From Paenibacillus sp. JNUCC-31 (lineage in GTDB: Bacteria > Bacillota > Bacilli > Paenibacillales > Paenibacillaceae): a stretch of 64,000 bases of DNA. A program made the position numbers and the translations under genes. The stretch's first letter is position 1; each line of letters starts with the position of its first letter. The notes under the pieces were generated by a model. It searched no databases, was not told where the DNA came from, and was given only the letters and a program-made list of their open reading frames with translations. The stretch is from the NCBI RefSeq assembly GCF_014844075.1, contig NZ_CP062165.1:6882001-6946000 (forward strand), written 5' to 3'. Below, one piece after another: positions 35,619-43,005 of the stretch.

Positions 35619-35718
35619 TATACATTTTAAATAAAAAAGTTGACAAAGTCAAAGCCGAACTGTAGTTTATACTTTATAAATAAAAATGTTTACAAAGTAT
35701 CCGGATACGGTGTATACA
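35619..35718 (+). promoter_or_regulatory. Tandem operator repeats and promoters at 35.6 kb
   Basis: Two 31-base copies (35619-35649 and 35668-35698, four differences, 49-base period) share TATACWTTWTAAATAAAAA and ACAAAGT. The second is also a dyad, ATACTTTATAAA with TTTACAAAGTAT. They overlap -35-like TTGACA (35640-35645) and a promoter TTTACA (35689-35694), 18 bases, TATACA (35713-35718) pointing at the receiver-like gene. Probably the binding sites of the regulator at 35310-35580. Confidence 0.55.
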
Positions 35719-35810
35719 TAAAATTCTCCTTAATGGACTGGTCCACCAGAGCTTGAAATAAAAAAAGAGAGTATTTTGCGATCACAAGAATGTTATTCGG
35801 AGGTTTCTGC

Positions 35811-36149
35811 ATGATACATGTGTTAATCCTGTCCGATATCCATCACATCGTTAAGAGTTTAAGTATATGGATTCGAACTGATCCGTCTTTGTGTATACTG
35901 GACGCCACTCCTCATCTGATCCGCAACATTAATCATCTTCCGGATAACACGGTGATCATCGTTGATATTAATTTGGTGAAGATCGAGCCGCTTATAAAAC
36001 AAATTTCCGAGAAATATCGAGTGATATTGTACAGTGGATCTATGGAAATTATGGATATTCCTTGTCATTTGCAAAAAACGAGTTCTGGTTTTTTTAATGC
36101 ATATACGAGTCCTGAAGAAATCATTAAAATTGTATTGGGCTGCATTTGA
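35811..36149 (+). CDS. Orphan receiver-like protein without output domain
   Basis: 112 residues following the NarL-type receiver pattern: IHVLILSDIHHIVKSLSIWI (first strand, but S-D instead of the acidic pair), VIIVDINL with the candidate phospho-Asp near 47, RVILYSG for the T/S strand and LQKTSSGFF carrying the Lys. No DNA-binding domain follows; the next 200 bases are non-coding. It could be a single-domain regulator or the remnant of a response regulator. TCGGAGG precedes the ATG. It lies upstream of murB in the same direction. The receiver assignment is by pattern only. Confidence 0.5.
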   Translation: MIHVLILSDIHHIVKSLSIWIRTDPSLCILDATPHLIRNINHLPDNTVIIVDINLVKIEPLIKQISEKYRVILYSGSMEIMDIPCHLQKTSSGFFNAYTSPEEIIKIVLGCI

Positions 36150-36356
36150 AAAATAAAGGACAATCCAAAAAATATATTTCAAAGAATGAGGAGCCAGTTT
36201 CAGAATGGCGAATTATCGCGGCGAGGTCAAAAAATGTGATTAATTGTCACGATGTTGGAATATTTTCATCCAAAGCCTCATAATAAACATATATTGCAGA
36301 AGCTTTATGCTCATGGACTGTGCAATCATGTCTTTTCAACTCAGGGAGAGAATGTC

Positions 36357-37247
36357 ATGAATATTTTTGAAGATCACATACCTTTGGAAAAGTTAAAATT
36401 AAATGAACCATTAAAAGATCACACGTATATAAAACTAGGCGGCAAAGCAGACATACTTATCCATCCAACGACGAAAGAAGAAATTATGAATATCCTCGCC
36501 ATTGCTAAAAAGCATCAAATACCTCTGACTGTCATTGGGAAAGGATCCAATGTCATCATTAAGGACCAGGGAGTTCGCGGAGTAACGATTTCTTTGAGCC
36601 ATTTCGATCAGATAAAGGTTTGTGACAACAAGATCGTCGCGCAAAGCGGTTCCAATATTATCGATGTCTCACGGATCGCTTTGGATAACAGCTTGACGGG
36701 TCTGGAGTTTGCATGTGGAATACCAGGAAGTACAGGTGGCGCTTTATATATGAATGCGGGGGCATATGGCGGTCAGATGGATGAGGTCGTCGAGCGAGCG
36801 CTTGTGCTCACTAAAGATGGAGAACTACTGGACATGGTCCGAGATGACATGAAACTTGGTTATCGAAACAGTATCTTCAAAACGGATCAATACATCATCC
36901 TTGAAGTCGAATTTGGACTCAAAAAAGGCAACAAGGATGTTATCTCCAGTATCATGCAGGATTTAACGTTTAAACGGGAATCCAAACAACCGCTGGAGTA
37001 CCCTTCTTGCGGAAGTGTTTTCAAACGTCCAGAGGGACACTACGTGGGAAAACTCATTCAAGAATGCAACCTGCAAGGCACTCGTATTGGTGGAGCTGAA
37101 ATCTCCAGGAAGCATGCAGGTTTTATCATTAATGCAGATCATGCAACCGCCGAGGATTATTTGGAATTAATCAAATTAATCAAAAAAAGGGTGTACGATA
37201 AATTCAATATTGAATTGGAGACGGAAGTCATTATTTTGGGAGAATAG
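36357..37247 (+). CDS. murB: UDP-N-acetylenolpyruvoylglucosamine reductase MurB
   Basis: 296 residues, type II MurB as in Bacillus. It reduces UDP-GlcNAc-enolpyruvate to UDP-MurNAc with FAD and NADPH in the cytosol, an early peptidoglycan step. The FAD-binding motifs are YIKLGGKADI, VIGKGSNVII and GIPGSTGGALYMNAGAYGG; the catalytic Ser is in CGSVFKRP (near 220) and the C-terminal Glu in ELETEVIILG. AGGGAGAG precedes the ATG at 36357. It is not in a cell-division cluster, which suggests a second, accessory murB next to a flavin reductase. Confidence 0.93.
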   Translation: MNIFEDHIPLEKLKLNEPLKDHTYIKLGGKADILIHPTTKEEIMNILAIAKKHQIPLTVIGKGSNVIIKDQGVRGVTISLSHFDQIKVCDNKIVAQSGSNIIDVSRIALDNSLTGLEFACGIPGSTGGALYMNAGAYGGQMDEVVERALVLTKDGELLDMVRDDMKLGYRNSIFKTDQYIILEVEFGLKKGNKDVISSIMQDLTFKRESKQPLEYPSCGSVFKRPEGHYVGKLIQECNLQGTRIGGAEISRKHAGFIINADHATAEDYLELIKLIKKRVYDKFNIELETEVIILGE

Positions 37248-37319
37248 GCTACTATAAGTGTGAGCTGGAAATATCGGAAGAGTTCCATGATTCATAAGAC
37301 GCCAATTGGAGGTTATATT

Positions 37320-37859
37320 GTGAAATTAATAGGTTTATCTGGCTCATTGATCGGATCAAAAACACCAATCGCTGTAAATGCAGTCCTTCAACTGGTTCAA
37401 AAAAATCATCCGGAAATTGAAGTTGAACTCATCGACTTAAGAGAGTACAAAGCCATTGAATTTTGCGATGGGCGGAAGTTGGAGGATTACAATGAACACA
37501 CTCAGTCGGTCATTCAGAAAATGATAGATGCGGACTTTTACGTGATTGGCACACCGATTTACCAATCCTCTTTGACAGGTGTACTGAAAAATGTGTTCGA
37601 TCTTCTGCCTGTCCAAAGTATCTATAATAAAGTGATGGGGTTTGTTGCAACAGGGGGTACTTATCAGCACTATCTGGTTGTTGAAAATCAATTAAAACCC
37701 ATCGCTGGTTATTTTCGATCCTATGTCGCTCCAAGCTATGTATATTTGAACAGCGAACATTTTGGAGCTGAGAATAGCATTGATGACACTGATGCGCTGG
37801 GTCGGTTGGAAAGATTAGCTGAGGAGCTGGTCTTTATGCAAACCCGATTAAAAGCTTAG
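37320..37859 (+). CDS. NADPH-dependent FMN reductase
   Basis: 179 residues with a flavodoxin-like fold (SsuE/MsuE-like family): LIGLSGSLIGSKTPIAVNAVLQLV phosphate loop, GTPIYQSSLTGVLKNVFDLLP and GFVATGGTYQHYLVVENQLKPIAGYFRSYVAPSYVY are typical. It would reduce free or bound FMN. The GTG at 37320 has TGGAGG ten bases upstream; the earlier in-frame start at 37260 is less likely. It lies 72 bases after murB and is followed by a terminator, so it probably shares its transcript. Confidence 0.85.
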   Translation: MKLIGLSGSLIGSKTPIAVNAVLQLVQKNHPEIEVELIDLREYKAIEFCDGRKLEDYNEHTQSVIQKMIDADFYVIGTPIYQSSLTGVLKNVFDLLPVQSIYNKVMGFVATGGTYQHYLVVENQLKPIAGYFRSYVAPSYVYLNSEHFGAENSIDDTDALGRLERLAEELVFMQTRLKA

Positions 37860-37918
37860 TTTATTTGAAAAAATGAAACCTGTCCGAATACGAAAGTAAC
37901 CTAAATATCATCGAAGGA

Positions 37919-37942
37919 GTCGCCAATGGCGGCTTTTTTTGT
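37919..37942 (+). terminator. Terminator of murB operon, AGTCGCC/GGCGGCT type
   Basis: AGTCGCC-AAT-GGCGGCT is followed by seven T-rich bases. It is the third copy of this terminator stem in the window. Confidence 0.85.
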
Positions 37943-38073
37943 TTAACTCAATAGATTTTTAACTTAAGCTATGCTCATAAAGCTGCATAGGTGTTGTACT
38001 CGGCTCAGTGGCGATCAACTTGGCTTAAAATCAAAACTTAAAGAGATAATAAATTTAAAAAGGAGGGATCACA

Positions 38074-38100
38074 TTGACAACTAAGAAAATAGTTAATTAA
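38074..38100 (+). other. Eight-codon mini-ORF with strong ribosome site
   Basis: AGGAGG (38061-38066) is followed eight bases later by TTG ACA ACT AAG AAA ATA GTT AAT TAA. It is probably the surviving start of a lost gene or a leader. Nothing else is seen in the 37943-38236 gap besides A/T-rich promoter-like sequence. Confidence 0.3.
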
Positions 38101-38236
38101 TGATAGGGAGAATTCAGTGTAACTATCAAGCAATACATAACGTTATATATATGAAGATTATAGAAAAGATAGCTCTTTAGTAATACACATCTATTAAGGT
38201 ATATTGCTGTACAAACGATCCAAATGGAGGGGTAAC

Positions 38237-39640
38237 ATGCTCATATCAAAAACGTCTAAACCGTTTACGAATTTAAAAGGTCAGCTACGCTGGTGCATCG
38301 TTACAAGCTTTACAGCCGCTGGACTTATTGCTCTGGGAGCAACCGTAATCCCATTGCAGGCACATGCAGAAGCACCTGATGTTTCGGTACGCAACTGGTA
38401 TTCGGATACAGGTATTTCGGTGCCCGAACTTAAGCCTTCCTGGACTGCACAAGTGGACAACTACCTGAATATGAACGAACCTTATATTGGTCATCAGGCT
38501 ATAGCAGAACACGGTAAGGTATTCACTTTTGCCGCTACCAAATTAATTTCAATGGATGCAAAGACAGGCAAACGGCTGTGGTCATACGGAAAAGGACTGA
38601 CACCCTACATTGTTTATCATAATGACGTCATTTACGGTCTTAATGGAGATCATAAACCTTATGCTCTGAACGCCAAAACTGGAAAAGCGATATGGCAGTC
38701 AGGCTCATCCACCTGGATCGATACACGGTATCGTACAGAAATGTTAGTTCCAACCAGTGATACGCTTTATGTCATCAAAGGCAGTACGACTTTTGCATTT
38801 GATATGAAAACAGGCAAGCTAAAATGGAAGGCGGATGAGCCGCTAGGTGAAGGGAACGGTACCGCATACCTGGAGGAATCTAATGGTGTCGTGCTTCGAA
38901 CCTTTTTCGTTCAGGGGGCACTTACGTCCATTCAACTGAATGCTTATGACAAAAAGACAGGCAAAAAGTTATGGGACGATTTTGGTCAAGGAGAAGCACT
39001 TCAAATTAAAGATGGACTGGTATATTCGGTTGATTATCATTCTTCCCTGTTGACAGATTATCAATCAGCACCAGAACGCAAAGTGAATGTGAATGTCTAT
39101 AACCTTAAGACTGGTGTACAAAAGGGGAGCCTTGAATACAACTGGAAAATGAAAGGTGATCCACCGTATGACTATGGCTATGGAAGCGTATTTGCTGGCA
39201 ATGGAAAGTTATACATTGAACAAGGAGACCAGATCGCGGAATACAATTTTGATAAATATACAGCTAATGCCGATCCGCTTCGGACTTATCAGCGCCCCTT
39301 TTATAAAGAAAATGGGCAGTCGCTTGGTATCGTGCAGGAACGGCTGGTTTACAGAAATGAAACAACGGGAGAAGTAGCCGGCATCAAGCTGGCGAACGGA
39401 CAGGAGGTCAAGTGGTATGGCGACGCACCAGTAGCTCAGATTAGCGTGTACGGCAAAGGAATATACCGGGCGCAGCGTAATGGGACACTGCTAGGGATTA
39501 ATATGTTGACTGCGACCCCTGTCTTCCGGGTAAACACTGGGGGAGATTTACACGAAGCGACGCTGAAGACCGACGGTATGATCATTATTCAGTCGGAGGG
39601 TAAACTCCTCGGTGTGAAGCTGCCAGCATCACTGAAATAA
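38237..39640 (+). CDS. Secreted PQQ-repeat beta-propeller protein
   Basis: 467 residues: a signal peptide (CIVTSFTAAGLIALGATVIPLQAHA, cut near 45), then seven or so beta-propeller blades with PQQ-like repeats such as LISMDAKTGKRLWSYGKG, PYALNAKTGKAIWQSG, TFAFDMKTGKLKWKADE and LNAYDKKTGKKLWDDFGQ. Repeats of this kind occur in quinoprotein dehydrogenases and in non-enzymatic scaffold proteins; no cofactor-binding tryptophan-docking disulfide is visible, so a scaffold or ligand-binding role is likelier. GGAGGGG precedes the ATG. Confidence 0.82.
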   Translation: MLISKTSKPFTNLKGQLRWCIVTSFTAAGLIALGATVIPLQAHAEAPDVSVRNWYSDTGISVPELKPSWTAQVDNYLNMNEPYIGHQAIAEHGKVFTFAATKLISMDAKTGKRLWSYGKGLTPYIVYHNDVIYGLNGDHKPYALNAKTGKAIWQSGSSTWIDTRYRTEMLVPTSDTLYVIKGSTTFAFDMKTGKLKWKADEPLGEGNGTAYLEESNGVVLRTFFVQGALTSIQLNAYDKKTGKKLWDDFGQGEALQIKDGLVYSVDYHSSLLTDYQSAPERKVNVNVYNLKTGVQKGSLEYNWKMKGDPPYDYGYGSVFAGNGKLYIEQGDQIAEYNFDKYTANADPLRTYQRPFYKENGQSLGIVQERLVYRNETTGEVAGIKLANGQEVKWYGDAPVAQISVYGKGIYRAQRNGTLLGINMLTATPVFRVNTGGDLHEATLKTDGMIIIQSEGKLLGVKLPASLK

Positions 39641-39706
39641 GCAGAGACTACAAGCGTTAAAGTCATAAAAGACAATCATACAGCCAGTGTTTCAATAAAA
39701 TATACA

Positions 39707-39742
39707 AAAGGCATCCGGTCAGAACAATCGGATGCCTTTGTT
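39707..39742 (+). terminator. Terminator just left of the ISL3 element
   Basis: AAAGGCATCCG / CGGATGCCTTT forms a perfect 11-bp stem followed by GTTTATTT. The insertion sequence inserted directly into its T-rich tail. Confidence 0.85.
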
Positions 39743-39747
39743 TATTT

Positions 39748-39772
39748 GGGTATTCGGATTTTATGGTGGAGA
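39748..39772 (+). repeat. Left terminal inverted repeat of the ISL3 element
   Basis: 25 bases, starts GGGTATTCGG, ends ATGGTGGAGA; the exact reverse complement of 42769-42793. The transposase stop codon is six bases inside. Confidence 0.95.
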
Positions 39773-39777
39773 AGGGC

Positions 39778-41112
39778 TTATAGCTGGCCCTTCTCCAATT
39801 TCTCGATCAAGGTGGAAAAATCGATTCCCAGCAAGATTATTTCTTCTGGCTCACGAACAGCTCCAATAGGTGGCATATTAAACATCGGGAAGTTTTCCTC
39901 CCGTAGATCGTAGCTATCAAACCGCCTCTGGTACTTAGGCTTACGTTGCTTTTTAAGTCCCTCTGTAAAGAGTATTTTGGCTCGTAGGGCTTCAAAAGAG
40001 TATCCCCTGCCTAAACGATTAATGACTCGAATAAGGCTGTTTAGAGACTCCGTATAAGCGTTTGTATTGCGATGATCGAAGTAGGCGAATATTTCCTCTT
40101 CCCAGTTCTTCATAGCCTTTGTAAGTGGTTCAAAAGCGGATTGCAGTTCAGTTGGTATTTTAGCTTTCCATTCGTTGTATTTAAGGAATGCCGTCTGTCT
40201 GCTATCACATTCCCAAATATCGAAATATGATTCCTTTAAGTTATAAGCAGTGCCGAGAGAAGGATGATTCTTTGTCCAAAGGTCAAGCGTAATTTTATCC
40301 ATCTCTGTAAGCGCTATATGGCGTTTTAGGAGGATAAAACGGTCGTGCATCAGCCCGCGGCGTTCTTTTGGCGATAATCCTTCTCGGAGCTGCTTACGAA
40401 TGGTTTCTAACGCTTGATTTGCCATACGGACGACGTGAAACTTATCGACGATGATAAGAGCTTTTGGCAATATAGCCTTCACGGCGTCCTTATACGGTTG
40501 CCACATATCCATTGTGACATATTGTATTTGTCCTCTATTTGGAAGGCGTGAGAGGTAGCCTACAACGGTTTCCTTGTTACGATTGGGCAAAACATCTAAC
40601 AAAGTACGTTCCTCAATGTTGGTTAAAACGCATCTTGGCTTAATAATGTGTATTTCGTCTATCCCAAGCCAATTAGGAGTTTCAAATCGATGCGTTTCTT
40701 TAAGACGATTGATGTAATCACGAAAGATGTTACGTATCGTTTTTTCATGCAATCCAACATCCTCGGATATGCTGACAAACGTGCGTTTAAGGCTTTGCTT
40801 CTCTATATAAGACAATAATCGTTTGGTACAGTTTCGCTTTTCGTCTATGGTGTGGTCTAAGTGTTCCCAAAAGGTTCGATTGCAGTCTCTACAGCGATAC
40901 CTCTGACGCTTTATAAGAAGGGCTACACGCTTGCCGTGAATAGGCAAGTCCATACAGATCTGTTCTCTGATATCGTGTTTGTAGAGGTAGGCTATACATC
41001 CACAATGAGGGCAAGCCAAAGGTGGAGAGTTCGTCACCACTTGTATTAGAAAATCAAATTCATTCTCACTAATACTTAGGATGTTGAATTTTGAAAGATT
41101 TAGAATATCCAT
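39778..41112 (-). CDS. ISL3-family transposase
   Basis: 444 residues from ATG 41112, intact. N-terminal zinc-binding cysteines CPHCGC and CRDC (about residues 30-85), HTH region (RTFVSISEDVGLHEKTIRNIF), and DDE-type catalytic core (LGIDEIHI; IVDKFHVVRMAN; AYTESLNSLIRVINRLGRGYSF with the Glu). It catalyses cut-and-paste movement of the element. A longer frame with TTG start at 41142 overlaps the MFS stop by 11 bases; either way translation appears coupled to the transporter gene. Confidence 0.95.
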   Translation of the reverse strand: MDILNLSKFNILSISENEFDFLIQVVTNSPPLACPHCGCIAYLYKHDIREQICMDLPIHGKRVALLIKRQRYRCRDCNRTFWEHLDHTIDEKRNCTKRLLSYIEKQSLKRTFVSISEDVGLHEKTIRNIFRDYINRLKETHRFETPNWLGIDEIHIIKPRCVLTNIEERTLLDVLPNRNKETVVGYLSRLPNRGQIQYVTMDMWQPYKDAVKAILPKALIIVDKFHVVRMANQALETIRKQLREGLSPKERRGLMHDRFILLKRHIALTEMDKITLDLWTKNHPSLGTAYNLKESYFDIWECDSRQTAFLKYNEWKAKIPTELQSAFEPLTKAMKNWEEEIFAYFDHRNTNAYTESLNSLIRVINRLGRGYSFEALRAKILFTEGLKKQRKPKYQRRFDSYDLREENFPMFNMPPIGAVREPEEIILLGIDFSTLIEKLEKGQL

Positions 41113-41131
41113 ATGAATTTCTTCTATGCAT

Positions 41132-42313
41132 TTATGATGCAAACTCCTTCTTTGTTTTCGCGTGACTGGTCAAAATACCGCTGGATATGAAAGATAACAA
41201 CGAACCGGCAAAGCATATAGCCGCAAACATGCCTACGGCGGAAAAACCGTTAAAAGTCGCGTAAATCAGGCCTGCGACCCAAGAACCGAGCGTTGTCGCA
41301 GCGTACATGATTGAATTGGCCAAGCTGGAGATCGTGCCGCGGATGGTTGGATTTAATGAATTCAGCATTCCCAATATTAGGGGAAAAGCGATCCCCATAT
41401 TAACGAATATGAAAAAGTAAACACTTTCGAAAGCCGCAACTGATGGCAAGTGAGGCGAAACAATAAAACATGCGATAGAGACAAGAAAGCCCACAACCAG
41501 CGTATTGAAACGGTTTAACGTTTTGATCACATAGGCACCGCCGAAGCTTCCGACTATATTCCCGAGACCAAGAAAAAACATCACGTACCCCGCTTGATCA
41601 ATTGAAAGGTAAAAGCGATCCGTCACCCATTTTCCAATGAAAGAAAAGGCAGCAAAGAATCCACATTGAAATAAGAAATGAGCGAGGAAAGCCTTTCTCG
41701 CCATTCGGCTATTCAATAGTGGGATGTATCTACTGAAAATCGGAATCTTGGTTTTTTGGCCTTGATTCGGTTTCATTTCGGGCAAAGCATAGAAGATGAA
41801 TACTGCTACCAATAATGCACATGCACCGATTGTAAAAAAGGGATAATACCAATGGGTTGAGGCAAGCAGACTTCCAATAGGGATGCCGAACGCTTGGGAA
41901 GCAGCCAAGCCTGCCATGACGATTCCTGATACTTTGGCGATTTTTGACGTTGGAAACAGAGTAGGGATCGAGGCCCAGACTTGAGGCGCCGTAAATGATG
42001 CGCTGACTCCGGCTAAAAAACGGAAGAAGAACATCGACCAAAAACCTGTGGCAAAGCCGCATAACATGGTTGAAACCGAGAAGCAGATCATGCCGGAAAG
42101 CATTACTTTTTTGCGATCCCATCCATCGGAAAGAGGTCCAGCAATCAGTGCAAAAATGGCATAACCTAAAGCATAAGACCCCACCATCCAACCGGAATAT
42201 TCGGTCGGGATATGAAACAAGTCCTGGAGAGTGGGGATGAGCGGAGAAATCAAAAACGTATCCGTACCAATAACAAACATGATGAGGAAAAATAAAGCAG
42301 TTAATTTGATCAT
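41132..42313 (-). CDS. MFS (DHA1-type) exporter, IS passenger
   Basis: A 393-residue major facilitator with about 12 helices. Motif A GPLSDGWDRKKVMLSG between TM2 and TM3, and the antiporter-type stretch GIVMAGLAASQAFGIPIGSLLA in TM5, place it with proton-driven drug or metabolite exporters (AraJ/Bcr-like). Start ATG 42313 with AAAGGGTG eight bases upstream. It sits between the ArsR gene and the transposase inside the insertion sequence, so it moves with it. The exported compound is unknown; resistance is a plausible benefit. Confidence 0.9.
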   Translation of the reverse strand: MIKLTALFFLIMFVIGTDTFLISPLIPTLQDLFHIPTEYSGWMVGSYALGYAIFALIAGPLSDGWDRKKVMLSGMICFSVSTMLCGFATGFWSMFFFRFLAGVSASFTAPQVWASIPTLFPTSKIAKVSGIVMAGLAASQAFGIPIGSLLASTHWYYPFFTIGACALLVAVFIFYALPEMKPNQGQKTKIPIFSRYIPLLNSRMARKAFLAHFLFQCGFFAAFSFIGKWVTDRFYLSIDQAGYVMFFLGLGNIVGSFGGAYVIKTLNRFNTLVVGFLVSIACFIVSPHLPSVAAFESVYFFIFVNMGIAFPLILGMLNSLNPTIRGTISSLANSIMYAATTLGSWVAGLIYATFNGFSAVGMFAAICFAGSLLSFISSGILTSHAKTKKEFAS

Positions 42314-42386
42314 TCTATTCACCCTTTGTAGTTAGTTCTATAGTTCAAAGATTATTGAACTAATGAGAAAAAAAAAGAATTTCTTT

Positions 42387-42677
42387 CTACAACGTATCCA
42401 GAAATCCGGGTAAGTAAGTTTGAAATGTCTCCAAATCGATGCTCATATACTTCGCTTGAGCTTCTTTTCGTACCTTGATCAATTTCGCCTCCTTTAAAGT
42501 ACGCAAGTGATACGAAGTATTCGATTTCGTAGTATCGCGAATGTGTCCTACTTCTCCACAATTCATCTCCTTCTTGCTGGTGTATAGAGCTCGTATGATG
42601 TCCAATCTTGTTTCATCAGCTAGCGCCTTAAATATTTTGACTCTGAGCTCATCATTTATTATTTTTTGAGTAGTCAT
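42387..42677 (-). CDS. ArsR-family repressor, IS passenger
   Basis: A 96-residue winged-helix protein: LRVKIFKALADETRLDIIRALYTSKKEMNCGEVG..KSNTSYHLRTLKEAKLIKVRKEAQAKYMSIDLETFQTYLPGFLDTL. It has one cysteine (in NCGEVG) and no ELCVC metal site, so it probably responds to an organic ligand or another cue rather than arsenite. It lies 73 bases before the exporter and is likely its repressor. The ATG coincides with the expected start point of the promoter at 42684-42711, with no ribosome site: the mRNA may be leaderless. Confidence 0.88.
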   Translation of the reverse strand: MTTQKIINDELRVKIFKALADETRLDIIRALYTSKKEMNCGEVGHIRDTTKSNTSYHLRTLKEAKLIKVRKEAQAKYMSIDLETFQTYLPGFLDTL

Positions 42678-42683
42678 AAAACC

Positions 42684-42711
42684 ATTGTACTAAGATATCA
42701 CTACAAATCAA
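42684..42711 (-). promoter_or_regulatory. Promoter of the IS passenger operon
   Basis: On the minus strand -35 TTGATT (42711-42706), 16-base spacer with GTGATATCTTAG, -10 TACAAT (42689-42684). It lies 58-85 bases inside the right terminal repeat and would drive arsR, the MFS gene and the transposase. Confidence 0.6.
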
Positions 42712-42768
42712 GTCTTTAGAAAAATACCACCATATTCTCCGATTTTTAAGTGAAATGTTTTGATTTTG

Positions 42769-42793
42769 TCTCCACCATAAAATCCGAATACCC
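42769..42793 (-). repeat. Right terminal inverted repeat of the ISL3 element
   Basis: Exact reverse complement of 39748-39772. Confidence 0.95.
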
Positions 42794-42871
42794 TTTATTT
42801 TTCACCTGCATTGACTAGCAGAATTCAATGGGTGAAGTATATAGGAATATAACCTTATACTTTGGATTGTA

Positions 42872-42899
42872 GGCCCGGTGATGAACCGGGCTTTTTTTT
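42872..42899 (+). terminator. Terminator right of the ISL3 element
   Basis: GCCCGGT / ACCGGGC with loop GATGA, followed by nine T-rich bases. It has no gene directly upstream on the plus strand apart from the IS, so it may belong to whatever transcript the IS interrupted. Confidence 0.8.
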
Positions 42900-42942
42900 A
42901 GTTGTAAAGGTTGGAACATTAAAGTAAATGAATTCGCTAATA

Positions 42943-42973
42943 TTGACTTAGAGTACACTCTAAGCAGTAAACT
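42943..42973 (+). promoter_or_regulatory. Second MerR-type promoter/operator
   Basis: -35 TTGACT (42943-42948) and -10 TAAACT (42968-42973) are 19 bases apart, with the dyad TTAGAGT-AC-ACTCTAA (42948-42963) in the spacer. The arms are identical to those at 6560-6575. No merR gene is near, so the regulator at 6604 is the best candidate. Confidence 0.85.
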
Positions 42974-43005
42974 TGAAGAATACTCATCTGGAAGGAGATA
43001 ATTAG

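Larger units (their letters stand above)
39748..42793 (-). mobile_element. ISL3-family element with MFS and ArsR passenger genes
   Basis: A 3,046-bp unit bounded by perfect 25-bp inverted repeats (39748-39772 and 42769-42793, each starting GGGTATTCGGATTTTATGG from the outside). The seven-base sequence TTTATTT lies directly outside both ends (39741-39747 and 42794-42800), matching a target duplication (ISL3 elements usually make eight). It contains, all on the minus strand and in order from the right end, arsR-like, an MFS transporter and the ISL3 transposase. The transporter and regulator are thus cargo inside the IS. Intact ends, repeat match and an open transposase frame suggest recent activity. 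Confidence 0.92.

Noticed and set aside
42769..42793. Reading the repeats at 39748 and 42769 as two unrelated terminators
   Set aside because: They are exact 25-base inverted copies 3 kb apart flanked by the same seven bases and enclosing a transposase, so IS ends explain them better.
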